The notes under the pieces: model-generated
Database searches by the model: none
Told to the model about the DNA's origin: nothing
The model's input: only the letters and a program-made list of their open reading frames with translations
Program-made: the position numbers and the translations under genes
Assembly: GCF_015864825.1 (NCBI RefSeq)
Contig: NZ_JADYWL010000009.1
Span: 62,001 to 126,000 of the forward strand
Origin: Psychrobacter sp. NZS113
GTDB taxonomy: Bacteria > Pseudomonadota > Gammaproteobacteria > Pseudomonadales > Moraxellaceae
Direction of reading: 5' to 3'
Length of the DNA stretch: 64,000 bases
Part shown: in pieces, positions 28,323 through 38,503 of the stretch
Numbering within the stretch: position 1 is the first letter of the stretch
Layout: every line of letters begins with the position of its first letter

Positions 28323-28470
28323 TTACTTAGGTAGCAACACTGTATCAATCACGTGTACGACACCATTATTAACTTGTATATCGGTCACCGTGATATTAGA
28401 GATACGGATGCCTTTAATGAAACGAGCGCTTTTAATAAAATGGACGCTTGTAATAAAACAGCCATCTTAT
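28323..28470 (-). pseudogene. C-terminal remnant of a third fasciclin gene
   Basis: Reading the minus strand into the stop at 28323-28325 gives ISNITVTDIQ, NNGVVHVID and TVLLPK, which align with the last 25 residues of the neighbouring fasciclin proteins (TDIAATNGVVHVIDKVLLPK). Upstream, the frame runs through three 18-bp repeats and then meets an in-frame TAA near 28468. No start or FAS1 core remains, so this is a decayed copy between the two intact genes. Confidence 0.75.
28405..28458 (-). repeat. Three 18-bp tandem repeats in the fasciclin remnant
   Basis: Units at 28405-28422, 28423-28440 and 28441-28458. On the minus strand they read ttttattacaagcgtcca, ttttattaaaagcgctcg and tttcattaaaggcatccg. 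They are in frame with the remnant, giving FI-x-S/G-x-x three times. Confidence 0.75.
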
Positions 28471-28559
28471 GACAGATAAAAGCTGGTATTCATACCAGCT
28501 TCATCATATATAGGTATACGGTTATCACATCTTAACTAAAGCTATTTTATAGTCGTACG

Positions 28560-29120
28560 TTATTTAGGTAATAGCACTTTATCGATTACGTGTACAACAC
28601 CATTGGTAGCAGCAATATCGGTTTTTAGGATGTTAGCTGTACGACCGTTTTCGTCTTGCAGCTGACCTTTCGCTGTCACCATTAGCGTGTCTTTGCTAAG
28701 CATAGCAATGTTTCCTGGCTTCACATCTGCTGCATATACTGGCGCCGCACCATTAATTACATGGTAACCCAAGATTTTGGTTAGCAATGGCTTGTTAGCA
28801 AACAGTTGCGCTTTGGTCATGCCTGTTTCTTGCAACACTTGTGCAAACGCTTCGTTGGTTGGTGCAAATATCGTGAAGTTGGCATCAGGATTAGATAATG
28901 GTTCAGCGATACCGGCAGCTTGTACGGCTTCAACTAGCAATGAAAAATCAGCGTTGCTCTGTGCAATTTGTACTACATTCATGTCTGACATTGCTTGGCT
29001 GCTAGTAGGCGTTTGCGTCGCTGCATTTTCGCCATCACTTGGCATCATATTATTACATGCGCTTAGGCCTGCAACTGAAAGGGCTAGTGTACCGATGGCA
29101 GCAATTTTAGTGAGCTTCAT
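28560..29120 (-). CDS. Fasciclin domain lipoprotein
   Basis: The 186-residue precursor has a lipobox LSAC (Cys near residue 22), a short polar spacer and one FAS1 domain (about 48-186). It shows DFSLLVEAVQAAGI, the FTIFAPTNEAFAQVL box (about 83-97), LTKILGYHVING and TNGVVHVIDKVLLP at the end. It is shorter than the other fasciclin protein because it lacks the acidic spacer. Export and lipid attachment are likely, and adhesive or matrix functions are only inferred from the family. No terminator is evident before the remnant. Confidence 0.92.
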   Translation of the reverse strand: MKLTKIAAIGTLALSVAGLSACNNMMPSDGENAATQTPTSSQAMSDMNVVQIAQSNADFSLLVEAVQAAGIAEPLSNPDANFTIFAPTNEAFAQVLQETGMTKAQLFANKPLLTKILGYHVINGAAPVYAADVKPGNIAMLSKDTLMVTAKGQLQDENGRTANILKTDIAATNGVVHVIDKVLLPK

Positions 29121-29431
29121 AATTATATCCTTGATGATTAAATAGTAGTAACTGAAGTATTAGTGATTTAAATATTAATAGCTTAGATATCAATGTCTTA
29201 AATATCAGTGACTAGAAATTTTTGGATGATAGTAATGTTATCTAATTAACTTACATTTCGTAGGCGATCATTACATCGATATAAATATTCATATCTTATA
29301 AAAACAATACACACTTATTAGTAAGTATTGCTTACGAAATGCCAGTTCTTCTGAAATCAAATTAACATCTCAAAAAAGTTTATCAAGGTACCTTTACACT
29401 GTTTTTGTAGCGGCGCTGTAAACTCTGTCTT

Positions 29432-29471
29432 ACTTTTAAGAGTAATGTCTGACTTTTGAGAGTAATGTCTA
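29432..29471. repeat. Two 20-bp tandem repeats
   Basis: acttttaagagtaatgtctg followed directly by acttttgagagtaatgtcta. The two differ at two positions. Confidence 0.75.
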
Positions 29472-29583
29472 ACTTTAATTTACAAAAGCAAAGCTTTATG
29501 TAATCAGTGAGTGCACAGATATTCATTTGTGCCTATCTGTTTTATGCAATAAACTCTAATATTGATATTAAACAAACAGACAA

Positions 29584-29690
29584 TATAGTCACTTCTCTAT
29601 AAAAGAATGACAACGTTAACCTTGCTTGAAGTATCACATATACGTCTGCACTCGGTTGCCTTGTTCTTCTTTTAAACTGAATCAACTATA
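29584..29690 (-). repeat. TATAGTC repeat, subfamily A, copy 3
   Basis: The 107-bp element begins TATAGTCACTTC and ends GAATCAACTATA. The interior has gttaaccttgcttgaagtat, shared with the copies at 45390 and 48817. It lies 157 bp upstream of metH. Confidence 0.8.
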
Positions 29691-29846
29691 TGTTGATGAT
29701 ATTGCCGAAGAGGAATAAGTACTGTCCCTCGTGCCGTGTGATTTTCATGCTAAAATAATGCGACTTTTTCGACGCCTTTTATATACATTTACACCCTATT
29801 TGTTATTCCCTCCTTTTATAATATTGACGATATAAGCAGCGCTCCT

Positions 29847-32800
29847 ATGACCCAAACAATGACTTCAAACACTGATGCCACCTCGCACTCATCACAATCT
29901 GCTGATGACTTTATACTGACGCCACCTGCCGTGTTTCCATACAAAGAGCAGCAGCTAACAGCACGTGCCCGTATCACTGAGCAAATGGCCTCAAGAATTT
30001 TGATGTTAGACGGGGCGATGGGTACGCAGATTCAAACCTATAAATTAGAAGAAGCAGATTATCGTGGTGAGCGTTTTGCGGATATAGACCAAGATGTGCG
30101 CGGTAACAATGACTTGCTCGTACTGTCACAACCACAAATGATTGTAGAGATTCATCACGATCATTTGGCGGCTGGTGCCGATATCATCGAGACCAACAGC
30201 TTTAATGGTACGCGCCTATCGATGGCCGACTATGACATGCAGTATTTGGTGCCCGAATTAAACAAAGAAGCAGCTAGACTGGCGCGCGAAGCTGCCGATG
30301 CCTTTACTGCAAAAACCCCAGATAAGCCACGTTTCGTCGCGGGTGTGGTTGGCCCTACCTCACGCACTTGCTCGCTATCACCGGATGTCAACGATCCTGC
30401 GTTTCGTAACATTACCTTTGATGAATTGGTGCTTAACTACCGTGAAGCGACATTGGCCTTAATTGAAGGCGGTGTCGACCTCATCCTAATCGAGACAATC
30501 TTTGATACGCTCAATGCAAAAGCAGCAATCTTTGCCATTACTGGCGTGTTTGATGATATTGGCTTTGAATTACCGATTATGATTTCGGGTACGATTACTG
30601 ATGCCTCAGGTCGTACCTTATCAGGGCAAACGGCTGAAGCATTTTACAACTCAATTCGTCATGCCAAACCCTTATCGGTTGGCTTCAACTGTGCGCTTGG
30701 TGCTGATGCGCTACGTCCACATATTCAAACGCTATCTAATATCGCTGATACTTATGTGTCAGCGCATCCAAATGCAGGCCTGCCCAATGAGTTTGGTGAA
30801 TATGACGAAACGGCTGATGAAACCACTGCACTGCTAGAAGGCTTTGCCAAAGCAGGCATCTTAAACATCGTCGGCGGCTGTTGTGGTACGACACCAGAAC
30901 ATATTCGCCAAATCGCTAACATGGTAAAAAACTATGCGCCGCGCGTGATTCCTGAAATCGCCCCTGCCTGCCGCTTATCTGGACTTGAGCCATTTACCAT
31001 CACAGCAGACAGCTTGTTCGTCAACGTGGGTGAACGTACCAACGTGACAGGCTCTAAAAAGTTTTTGCGCTTGATTAAAACCGAAGCCTATACCGAAGCG
31101 CTCGATGTCGCTCGCGATCAGGTAGAAGGCGGCGCGCAAATCGTCGATATCAACATGGATGAGGGCATGCTCGACTCCAAGCAGGCGATGATTCACTTCA
31201 TCAACTTGGTATCAGGCGAGCCAGACATCAGCCGCGTACCACTCATGATTGACTCCTCTAAATGGGACATCATCGAAGAAGGTCTAAAGCGCACGCAAGG
31301 TAAATCTGTCGTCAACTCTATCTCCTTAAAAGAAGGTCATGCTGAGTTCGTCGAGCGCGCCAAACTGTGTATGCGCTATGGTGCCGCCGTTATCGTCATG
31401 GCATTTGATGAAGATGGTCAAGCCGATACTTACGAGCGTAAAATCCAGATTTGTCAGCGCAGCTATGATGTGTTGGTTAATGAAGTCGGTTTCCCTTCTG
31501 AAGATATTATCTTTGATCCGAACATTTTTGCGGTTGCCACTGGTATCACTGAGCACAACAACTACGGTGCTGATTTCATCAACGCCACTAAGTGGATTAC
31601 GGATAACTTGCCAAACGCCATGGTATCGGGCGGCGTGTCTAACGTGTCGTTTAGTTTCCGTGGCAACCCTATCCGTGAAGCCATCAACTCTGTTTTCTTA
31701 TTTCATGCGATTACCAATGGCCTGACCATGGGTATCGTTAACCCAGCCATGCTTGAGTTATACGATGATATTCCAAAGGAAGCGCGTGACGCTATCGAAG
31801 ATGTCATGCTCAACCGCAACCAAGGCGAAACAGGTCAAGACGCGACTGAACGCCTAATGACAGCTGCTGAAAACTATCAAGACGGTGGCAAGAAAAAAGA
31901 AAGCACTATCGACATGAGCTGGCGTGAAGGCACGGTCGAAGCCCGTATTGCCCATGCGCTAGTAAAAGGCGTAACGACATTTATCGAAGAAGATACCAAA
32001 GAAGCGTGGGAGAAATATCCAAAACCGCTAGAAGTTATCGAAGGCCCACTCATGGACGGTATGAATATCGTCGGTGATTTATTCGGTGCCGGTAAAATGT
32101 TCCTACCGCAAGTGGTCAAATCAGCACGCGTGATGAAGCAATCAGTCGCTTGGTTGAACCCGTACATTGAAGCCGAAAAAGTCGAAGGCGAAACCAAAGG
32201 TAAAATCCTGATGGCGACGGTCAAAGGCGATGTGCATGATATCGGTAAAAACATCGTGGGCGTGGTGCTAGGTTGTAACGGTTACGATATTATTGACTTG
32301 GGTGTGATGGTACCTTGTGAAAAAATCCTCGATACCGCTATCGCCGAAAAAGTCGATATCATCGGACTGTCTGGCTTGATTACTCCAAGTCTCGATGAAA
32401 TGGTGTACGTGGCCAAGCAAATGCAAGAGCGCGGCATGACGCTACCACTCATGATCGGCGGTGCAACGACTTCTAAAGCGCATACTGCGGTCAAGGTGGA
32501 GCCACAATATCAAAACGATGGCGTGATCTACGTCACAGATGCCTCACGCTCGGTCGGTGTGGTCACCAAATTACTGTCAAAAGAGCATCGTCAAGCGCTG
32601 ATCGATGAGACACGCGAAGATTATGCCAAGGTGCGTGAGCGTCTGGCCAAGCGTCAGCCAAAAGCCGCCAAGGTATCGTATGCTGAGTCGATTAAGATTG
32701 GCTTTAAATCTGACTGGGACAACTATGTACCACCAGTGCCTAATAAGTTAGGCCAAGTAATATTGGATGACTACCCTATCACCAACCTACTGCCATATAT

Positions 32801-33641
32801 TGATTGGACACCGTTCTTTATCTCTTGGGGTCTGACAGGTAAATACCCGAAAATCTTGCAAGATGATGTGGTCGGCGAAGCAGCACGAGATTTATTTGAT
32901 AATGCCAATGAGCTGATGCAAAAAATGATCGATGAGAAATCACTCGTGGCCAAAGGGGTGTTTAAGCTTATGCCTGCCCGCCGTACTGGTGCGGATACCG
33001 TGACTGTGTATGACAATGCGCCTGCTGATGGCGGCAAACCGACCTATGAGTTTGAGCACTTACGTCAGCAAAGCGACAAAGCCAGTGGCAAGCCAAACTT
33101 TAGCTTGGCGGACTTTATCTCGCCATCGGATACCCATACCGATCACTTGGGCGGCTTTACCGTCTCTATCGTCGGTACAGAGACACTCGCTGAGCAATAT
33201 AAAGCGGCAGGTGATGATTATAATGCCATCATGGTGCAAGCACTATCTGACCGTTTAGCTGAAGCCTTTGCCGAGCATTTACATGAGCTCATCCGTAAAG
33301 AGTATTGGGGCTATCAGCCAACCGAATCACTCACCAATGATGAGATGATCAAAGAGAAATACGTGGGTATCCGCCCTGCACCTGGCTATCCTGCTTGCCC
33401 TGAGCATACCGAAAAAGGCAAATTGTTTGATTGGCTGGGTACGGTAGATGCGATCGGTACGACGTTGACCGAAAGCTATGCGATGTGGCCTGCGTCATCT
33501 GTCAGCGGATTCTATTACTCACATCCTGATAGTGAGTATTTCAATGTCGGTAAAATCAGCCGTGACCAGTTAGAAAGTTATGCTGAGCGTAAAGGCTGGG
33601 ATATGAAGACTGCTGAGAAATGGTTGAATCCGAATTTGTAA
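29847..33641 (+). CDS. metH: Cobalamin-dependent methionine synthase
   Basis: MetH moves a methyl group from methyltetrahydrofolate to homocysteine through cobalamin. The 1264 residues cover all modules. The homocysteine domain has [10 protein letters not shown] at about 53-62 and zinc Cys in GFNCALGA and [10 protein letters not shown]. The pterin domain begins [13 protein letters not shown] (about 391-403). The B12 domain carries the His ligand in [11 protein letters not shown] (about 795-805), and the reactivation domain has [12 protein letters not shown] (about 1175-1186) for AdoMet. It has an N-terminal extension of about 35 residues relative to E. coli. It is monocistronic. Confidence 0.97.
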   Translation: MTQTMTSNTDATSHSSQSADDFILTPPAVFPYKEQQLTARARITEQMASRILMLDGAMGTQIQTYKLEEADYRGERFADIDQDVRGNNDLLVLSQPQMIVEIHHDHLAAGADIIETNSFNGTRLSMADYDMQYLVPELNKEAARLAREAADAFTAKTPDKPRFVAGVVGPTSRTCSLSPDVNDPAFRNITFDELVLNYREATLALIEGGVDLILIETIFDTLNAKAAIFAITGVFDDIGFELPIMISGTITDASGRTLSGQTAEAFYNSIRHAKPLSVGFNCALGADALRPHIQTLSNIADTYVSAHPNAGLPNEFGEYDETADETTALLEGFAKAGILNIVGGCCGTTPEHIRQIANMVKNYAPRVIPEIAPACRLSGLEPFTITADSLFVNVGERTNVTGSKKFLRLIKTEAYTEALDVARDQVEGGAQIVDINMDEGMLDSKQAMIHFINLVSGEPDISRVPLMIDSSKWDIIEEGLKRTQGKSVVNSISLKEGHAEFVERAKLCMRYGAAVIVMAFDEDGQADTYERKIQICQRSYDVLVNEVGFPSEDIIFDPNIFAVATGITEHNNYGADFINATKWITDNLPNAMVSGGVSNVSFSFRGNPIREAINSVFLFHAITNGLTMGIVNPAMLELYDDIPKEARDAIEDVMLNRNQGETGQDATERLMTAAENYQDGGKKKESTIDMSWREGTVEARIAHALVKGVTTFIEEDTKEAWEKYPKPLEVIEGPLMDGMNIVGDLFGAGKMFLPQVVKSARVMKQSVAWLNPYIEAEKVEGETKGKILMATVKGDVHDIGKNIVGVVLGCNGYDIIDLGVMVPCEKILDTAIAEKVDIIGLSGLITPSLDEMVYVAKQMQERGMTLPLMIGGATTSKAHTAVKVEPQYQNDGVIYVTDASRSVGVVTKLLSKEHRQALIDETREDYAKVRERLAKRQPKAAKVSYAESIKIGFKSDWDNYVPPVPNKLGQVILDDYPITNLLPYIDWTPFFISWGLTGKYPKILQDDVVGEAARDLFDNANELMQKMIDEKSLVAKGVFKLMPARRTGADTVTVYDNAPADGGKPTYEFEHLRQQSDKASGKPNFSLADFISPSDTHTDHLGGFTVSIVGTETLAEQYKAAGDDYNAIMVQALSDRLAEAFAEHLHELIRKEYWGYQPTESLTNDEMIKEKYVGIRPAPGYPACPEHTEKGKLFDWLGTVDAIGTTLTESYAMWPASSVSGFYYSHPDSEYFNVGKISRDQLESYAERKGWDMKTAEKWLNPNL

Positions 33642-33663
33642 GGCTAAGAGTTTGTAATATTAT

Positions 33664-33694
33664 TAAACTCACCTATTTTTAGGTGAGTTTTTTT
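33664..33694. terminator. Bidirectional terminator between metH and the methyltransferase operon
   Basis: aaactcaccta, loop ttttt, aggtgagtttttttt. The stem is perfect. The T-run serves metH, and A-rich bases on the other side allow it to end the converging operon, whose last stop codon overlaps it. Confidence 0.88.
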
Positions 33695-35057
33695 AAAACA
33701 AAGAAGTACCTATTCTTGAGACATGATTTGCATAAGTATTTCCGATATAATCCATCATTTCTTTCTTAAAATTAAATAAATGCTTTATGTTATTTTCATC
33801 TAATTCATTATGGTTAAGTGTTAATACAAAATTTTTATTCAAAAATATATTAAAATATTCGTTATTTACTTCATCGAAGAAACTTGATTTTAAATCCAAT
33901 ACAGATTGCTTCAAAACATTGCAATGCACTTGCAAGCTATCCATGTATAAATCGTAGCATTCTTTTGGAATCTTGAGACCAACTATATATTTATTAAACC
34001 GAACCTTGTCTTGTGAATAGTCACAAGCAGAACTTACTTCTATTAGTATAAATTGAACCTCTCCACGAGAAGCACTGGGAAAGTCAATTATAGTTTCTGC
34101 AATAACTCTTTTTTGGTTATTGTAGTTGAATTTTTCCTTAAAAAAAGCTTTAGGATCCTCTACCCTAAAAACAGCTCCTCTTGTATCGAATGACTTTGGG
34201 TGTTCATCTATATGAAATAAGCTATTTAATTTAGGTAAATTGTTATTTTCAGTAAAATGACAATCTCTTTTATTTACATTACTAAAATCTAGCAATTCAT
34301 CCCAAACATTCTCTCTACTAGCACTTTTAACAAATTTATCGATAATTATAGGGACCAAAGCTTCAGTTAAGCTTTTTGATGGATGGGCTTTTGCACGATT
34401 AAAACCAGCATGGGTACTAGCTATAGTACGTAAGAAAAGCTGTAGATTAACATGATAACTATCCTCATCCCAAACACTCATGCTATCTTCATTAGCAATA
34501 TCCAAAATATTAAACATAAAGTTTTGGACTTCATCTTGTAGTATTTTTTCGAACGTCATTAAGTTATAAAATATAGTATTTTTTATTACACTTTCAACCA
34601 TAGACTTTTTATCAGATTCGTTTTTAAACTTCACTTTATCAAGACCTGAAATATGAACTGGATTAGGAAGACTAACTTCTCTTTCGAGGATATATTTCTT
34701 GAATTCGTCCACAACTTCGATATGCTTTGTCCAAAAAATTAAGGCATACGGAGTATTTTTACTATGTATTACATCGATAATAGCTTGAGCCAAATCATTA
34801 AAGACTTTCCTTAAAGAAGAGTTAGTTCTCCAGTTTATATCCTCTATAGAATTTGTATCAATGGCTGTTGCAGTAATATTTACATCAAAAAAAACAATCC
34901 TGATATTTTCGTGCTTTTTATGATTCAGCTCATCTTGTTCATACAAATAAGTTAAAACTTCACAACTCATATCATTTTTAAAAATATAAGCTAAATCATC
35001 TATTTCACCCTGCTCATCATCAACAATTAAAATATTTTTAAAGGAATCCAGTTTCAT
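33693..35057 (-). CDS. Atypical response-receiver protein with unknown C-terminal domain
   Basis: The 454-residue protein starts with a receiver-like domain: NILIVDDEQGEIDDL (8-22) gives the acidic pair D13/D14, and the likely phospho-acceptor is D58 in RIVFFDVNI. T110 in ALIFWTKH may be the switch residue. Spacing is looser than in standard CheY-like receivers. The remaining 300 residues have no DNA-binding helix-turn-helix that I can see and include a striking IEVSSACDYSQDK segment (339-351). It is the last gene of the operon, 9 bp after the GHKL kinase-like gene, and is AT-rich like its partners. I infer it is the partner, and possibly the effector, of the kinase-like protein. Confidence 0.7.
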   Translation of the reverse strand: MKLDSFKNILIVDDEQGEIDDLAYIFKNDMSCEVLTYLYEQDELNHKKHENIRIVFFDVNITATAIDTNSIEDINWRTNSSLRKVFNDLAQAIIDVIHSKNTPYALIFWTKHIEVVDEFKKYILEREVSLPNPVHISGLDKVKFKNESDKKSMVESVIKNTIFYNLMTFEKILQDEVQNFMFNILDIANEDSMSVWDEDSYHVNLQLFLRTIASTHAGFNRAKAHPSKSLTEALVPIIIDKFVKSASRENVWDELLDFSNVNKRDCHFTENNNLPKLNSLFHIDEHPKSFDTRGAVFRVEDPKAFFKEKFNYNNQKRVIAETIIDFPSASRGEVQFILIEVSSACDYSQDKVRFNKYIVGLKIPKECYDLYMDSLQVHCNVLKQSVLDLKSSFFDEVNNEYFNIFLNKNFVLTLNHNELDENNIKHLFNFKKEMMDYIGNTYANHVSRIGTSLF

Positions 35058-35066
35058 AATACAGCC

Positions 35067-37229
35067 CTATTTCTTTGGAAAAACTAATGCAATACAAGCA
35101 CCATTGTAAATTTTTGGAATGTCATAGTCAGAACTATCTAATATTAGTAACTGTCCACCCATTGACTCAAGTACAATATTTGATAAATACAAACCAATTC
35201 CCATACTATTATCTTTAGAAGTTACAAACGGCTGTATTACTACTTCACTATCCAAACTGAAACCTGGACCATTATCAGTTATTATCAAAGCATTACCATT
35301 AAAATTATCAACATCAGTCGTAATATGAATTGCTTTTTGAGTATTCTTATCGTTATAACCTAGAAAATAGATAGAATTATCAATAATATTATTTATAGCT
35401 GACAATATTAGATTGCTTTTACCCCTAATTTGAAAATCACTCACTTCCTCCGTAAGAATAGGGGATGAGAATAAGACGTTGTGTGAACTAAATCGACGTT
35501 CATAGATTTGATAAGCTCTTTTGATTGAATCGGAAACCTTGAAATCTTTTTCTTTTGTTGATTTCAAAAGAGGTGTGAAGGTATCAATTACACTTACTAG
35601 ACTTTTTACCTTTATCCTGACATCGTCAATTTCCGATTTAGAGTCTGTATATTCTAATCTTTTCTCAATATCACGTAACTCTCTATCTACTTCATGAAAC
35701 ACAATACTTAGATTTAAGCCAGACATTCCCGATTGAACCATAACATCTCTCATAACAATATAGTCTTGCTCGATTCTTCCGACAAGTGGCTCAAACTCTT
35801 TTTCTATACCTTTATCCTTTAACTTATCTTTAAGTTCGTCAATAGTTTCTGACAGTCCAGCTTTCTTAACAGGCTTAAACCCATCTACATATTCCTGTAT
35901 CAGATCTCTATCGCTACCTGCCTCTCTTTCAAACTTTCTAAAAACTTCTAATATAGTTATCTTAAGTATGTCGAAGTATTTATTTTCTGTAAAACCTTCT
36001 CTATTTGTTTTCTCTATTAAAGTCTCGTTGGTGTCACCAAGTGGTAAATTGATTGCACCGATAGTAACCTTTCGAGAAAAGTGGTCACCAGCTCTTTGAA
36101 TTTTTTGATAATCCAAACCTAGCCAATCGTCACCTACTTCGCCATAGTTAAAAACTCTCACTCCATCTCTATATATTCTTACGCCATAATTATCTTTAAT
36201 AAATTGTTTAATAGCTGTTTTTTCATTTTGAAAAAATAAACTGACAATATTACCATTTAAATTATATACATAGAATTCACCCTGAACTTTACCAATACCA
36301 TCGAGATCAGCATTTGTTAATTTTCTTTTACTGTCTTTTTCAGAATCATCATAGTATTCGTTTAGTAAATCTTTAACATCTAATGTATCTTCATTTTTAA
36401 TAACAGTTCTATTACTAAATTTTGAATCAGCAACATTTTGTTCATTAAAAACGTATCTCCATGAAAATTTTGCTACATCTATATCTTTATCACTGGATTT
36501 TTCTAAGACAAAGTTAAACTTATAAACCGCTTTTTTTAGTATTGCTTTAGGTCCGTGAATATCTGCTATCCAGTCATTTTTATCACCTAAATCAATTGAG
36601 ACGTTAAACTCATCCTCGTTATTTTCAGTAATTTCAAAAGGGGATTTAATAGAACTAACCTTACGGTAAAAATCACGAATTTTAGTTTTATTCCATTTCT
36701 TATCTTTAAAGTCTGTCAGAATTATCTCTGTACCTTGCCCATCTGAAAACTCTTCTTTATTGTCTTCATAAGAATTCAGTTCAACTTCAATATTTTGTAT
36801 GTACTCTTCACTATCTATTAAATTTTGCCAGTTAAAAGAAAGATGATGAACTATATTTGAATCTAATACTTTAGTTTTCAAGTCTATGTTTGAGGCTATT
36901 TTATGCACTGCAAGACGTCCAACGCCTTTATTGCCAAGAGATATCCGACCTTTGTTACTTACCTTGCGATTTGACCCTCTTTTGAAGTCAGTCCCTAGCG
37001 TCAACCAAACCTTGTCAATTACTTTACTGGTCATACCGTGACCATTATCTCTTATAGTTAACCTCTGATTATCAGTGCCAATACCTTCAAAAATAATATC
37101 AACATTTGTAGCATCTGCATCGTATGAGTTTTTAACCAGTTCAAAAACTGCTAAGGCATCACTACCAATTAACTCATCACCTAATAGTGATAAAATATGG
37201 CTTCTAGCTTTTAACTTTGCTTTTGTCAT
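35067..37229 (-). CDS. Double GHKL ATPase, Hsp90/MORC-like N-terminus and histidine-kinase-like C-terminus
   Basis: This 720-residue protein has two Bergerat-fold modules. At the N-terminus, ELVKNSYDAD (30-39), IRDNGHGM (59-66) and GNKGVGRLAV (99-108) form an Hsp90/MutL/MORC-type ATPase. A middle domain contains YGVRIYRDGVRVFNYGE and EKTNREGF, as in GHKL proteins of restriction-linked operons. At the C-terminus, a helical region with a candidate phospho-His in IVFHEVDREL (about 506-515) leads to NNIIDNSI, ITDNGPGF (about 648-655) and MGIGLYLSNIV, a histidine-kinase ATPase. No membrane segment is seen. Its ATG overlaps the methyltransferase stop (ATGA). Confidence 0.82.
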   Translation of the reverse strand: MTKAKLKARSHILSLLGDELIGSDALAVFELVKNSYDADATNVDIIFEGIGTDNQRLTIRDNGHGMTSKVIDKVWLTLGTDFKRGSNRKVSNKGRISLGNKGVGRLAVHKIASNIDLKTKVLDSNIVHHLSFNWQNLIDSEEYIQNIEVELNSYEDNKEEFSDGQGTEIILTDFKDKKWNKTKIRDFYRKVSSIKSPFEITENNEDEFNVSIDLGDKNDWIADIHGPKAILKKAVYKFNFVLEKSSDKDIDVAKFSWRYVFNEQNVADSKFSNRTVIKNEDTLDVKDLLNEYYDDSEKDSKRKLTNADLDGIGKVQGEFYVYNLNGNIVSLFFQNEKTAIKQFIKDNYGVRIYRDGVRVFNYGEVGDDWLGLDYQKIQRAGDHFSRKVTIGAINLPLGDTNETLIEKTNREGFTENKYFDILKITILEVFRKFEREAGSDRDLIQEYVDGFKPVKKAGLSETIDELKDKLKDKGIEKEFEPLVGRIEQDYIVMRDVMVQSGMSGLNLSIVFHEVDRELRDIEKRLEYTDSKSEIDDVRIKVKSLVSVIDTFTPLLKSTKEKDFKVSDSIKRAYQIYERRFSSHNVLFSSPILTEEVSDFQIRGKSNLILSAINNIIDNSIYFLGYNDKNTQKAIHITTDVDNFNGNALIITDNGPGFSLDSEVVIQPFVTSKDNSMGIGLYLSNIVLESMGGQLLILDSSDYDIPKIYNGACIALVFPKK

Positions 37230-38446
37230 AAACTTCCCTTTATTTCTTCAGCTATTTTTAAAGCCATCAATGGCGGTACAGCATTACCAATCTGTTTAAA
37301 AGCGGCGCTCCTGCCACCTTCAAAATAATAATCATCAGGAAAAGACTGAATACGAGCTGCTTCCCTTACTGACAATGATCGCACTTGCTCTGCACTAGGA
37401 TATATATAGTAATGACCATCTTTAGCAATATGCGCAAGCACGGTATGACTATAGCTATTTATATCAACTACCTTAAAACGGTCTATAAATGAATTCTGAT
37501 TTTTATGTGTTTTTAGTTGTTCTGGTAAATCACCATATTTAAGTCTTTCTCTGTTATTTAACCACTTATCAATAGCTATTTTATATATCTCTAAATCTCT
37601 ATCATTATGCGGTCTTGCCACATGCTGAGTGACAAAATTCATATCACTACGTATTTCTGATTTTTCCAAGTATTCATTAGTATTTTTAGCATACTTAGTG
37701 ATATTGTTTTTATCGCCCGGCTGGAGATAAGCTAAATCTTCTAGGATGTTGGCTACAGTATATGGATTAGATTCTGCTACAAGATCAGGATAAGAAAAAT
37801 CACTACCTTTCTTCCAGCCAATAATAATTACACGCTTGCGGTTTTGAAGTACACCATAATCAGATGTATTTAATACTCTTGAATCTAGCTCATAACCTAA
37901 CGTTTTAAAATACTCTTTTATATCGCAAAAATAGCTTCCATTGTCTGCACTTAACAAACCTAAAACATTTTCAAAAACAAATACTTTTGGACTATATTTT
38001 TCAAGAAAAAGACCATACTGCTTATACAGCAAATTTCTTGGATCATCCTCTTCAAGCTTGTTGATACGATGCCGACCGACGACAGAATAGGCTTGGCAAG
38101 GAGGGCCACCAATAATCAGATCAATCTCTCTGCCTTGGCACAACTCATCAATACGATTGAATATATTTGTATTATCCTCACCAATCGACGCATTGATAAC
38201 ATTATCAAGTTTATTCGGTACACTTTCAGATAAGTCTTCGTGCGAAATATTACCCAATAAATAGTCGTAATATACCTGTAATTTATTAGCACTTTTCAAA
38301 GCATAATAGTAATTTCTAGTTTCAAGTGTTTTACAAGCATGAGCATCCATTTCAACATGGGCAATTGGCTCAAACCCTGCTTTCACAAAACCTTCTGACA
38401 ACCCGCCAGCACCAGCGAACAGGTCAATAAAAGTCATTTTTTTCAT
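37226..38446 (-). CDS. DNA (cytosine-5) methyltransferase
   Basis: This enzyme makes 5-methylcytosine in DNA. Motif I is DLFAGAGGLSEGF near the N-terminus, motif IV is GGPPCQAYS with the catalytic Cys, motif VI is FENV, motif VIII is QNRKRV, motif IX is RSLSVREAARIQSFPD and motif X is QIGNAVPP. The target-recognition region is the AT-rich part before motif IX, so the site cannot be predicted. The frame is also open from an ATG at 38467, but the ATG at 38446 has a better upstream GTGAG and puts motif I in place. It is first in a three-gene operon with no endonuclease gene. Confidence 0.95.
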   Translation of the reverse strand: MKKMTFIDLFAGAGGLSEGFVKAGFEPIAHVEMDAHACKTLETRNYYYALKSANKLQVYYDYLLGNISHEDLSESVPNKLDNVINASIGEDNTNIFNRIDELCQGREIDLIIGGPPCQAYSVVGRHRINKLEEDDPRNLLYKQYGLFLEKYSPKVFVFENVLGLLSADNGSYFCDIKEYFKTLGYELDSRVLNTSDYGVLQNRKRVIIIGWKKGSDFSYPDLVAESNPYTVANILEDLAYLQPGDKNNITKYAKNTNEYLEKSEIRSDMNFVTQHVARPHNDRDLEIYKIAIDKWLNNRERLKYGDLPEQLKTHKNQNSFIDRFKVVDINSYSHTVLAHIAKDGHYYIYPSAEQVRSLSVREAARIQSFPDDYYFEGGRSAAFKQIGNAVPPLMALKIAEEIKGSL

Positions 38447-38477
38447 CAAGCACTCACTTAAAAACATGTAACTTTAA

Positions 38478-38487
38478 ATGATATCAT
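38478..38487. promoter_or_regulatory. Short perfect palindrome upstream of the methyltransferase
   Basis: atgatatcat, 32 bp before the chosen start. It could be an operator for self-regulation, but 10 bp is short and may be chance in AT-rich DNA. Confidence 0.25.
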
Positions 38488-38503
38488 GTTATCAGAATCA
38501 GGC

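Larger units (their letters stand above)
29121..29846. other. Gene-free region upstream of metH
   Basis: It contains distant inverted arms catttcgtaggc (29254-29265) and gcttacgaaatg (29330-29341), two 20-bp tandem units (29432-29451 and 29452-29471) and one TATAGTC repeat. I looked for a cobalamin or SAM riboswitch before metH and did not find a recognisable one. Confidence 0.45.

Noticed and set aside
29121..29846. Cobalamin riboswitch before metH
   Set aside because: No recognisable B12-box or matching fold. The region holds a repeat element and tandem units instead.
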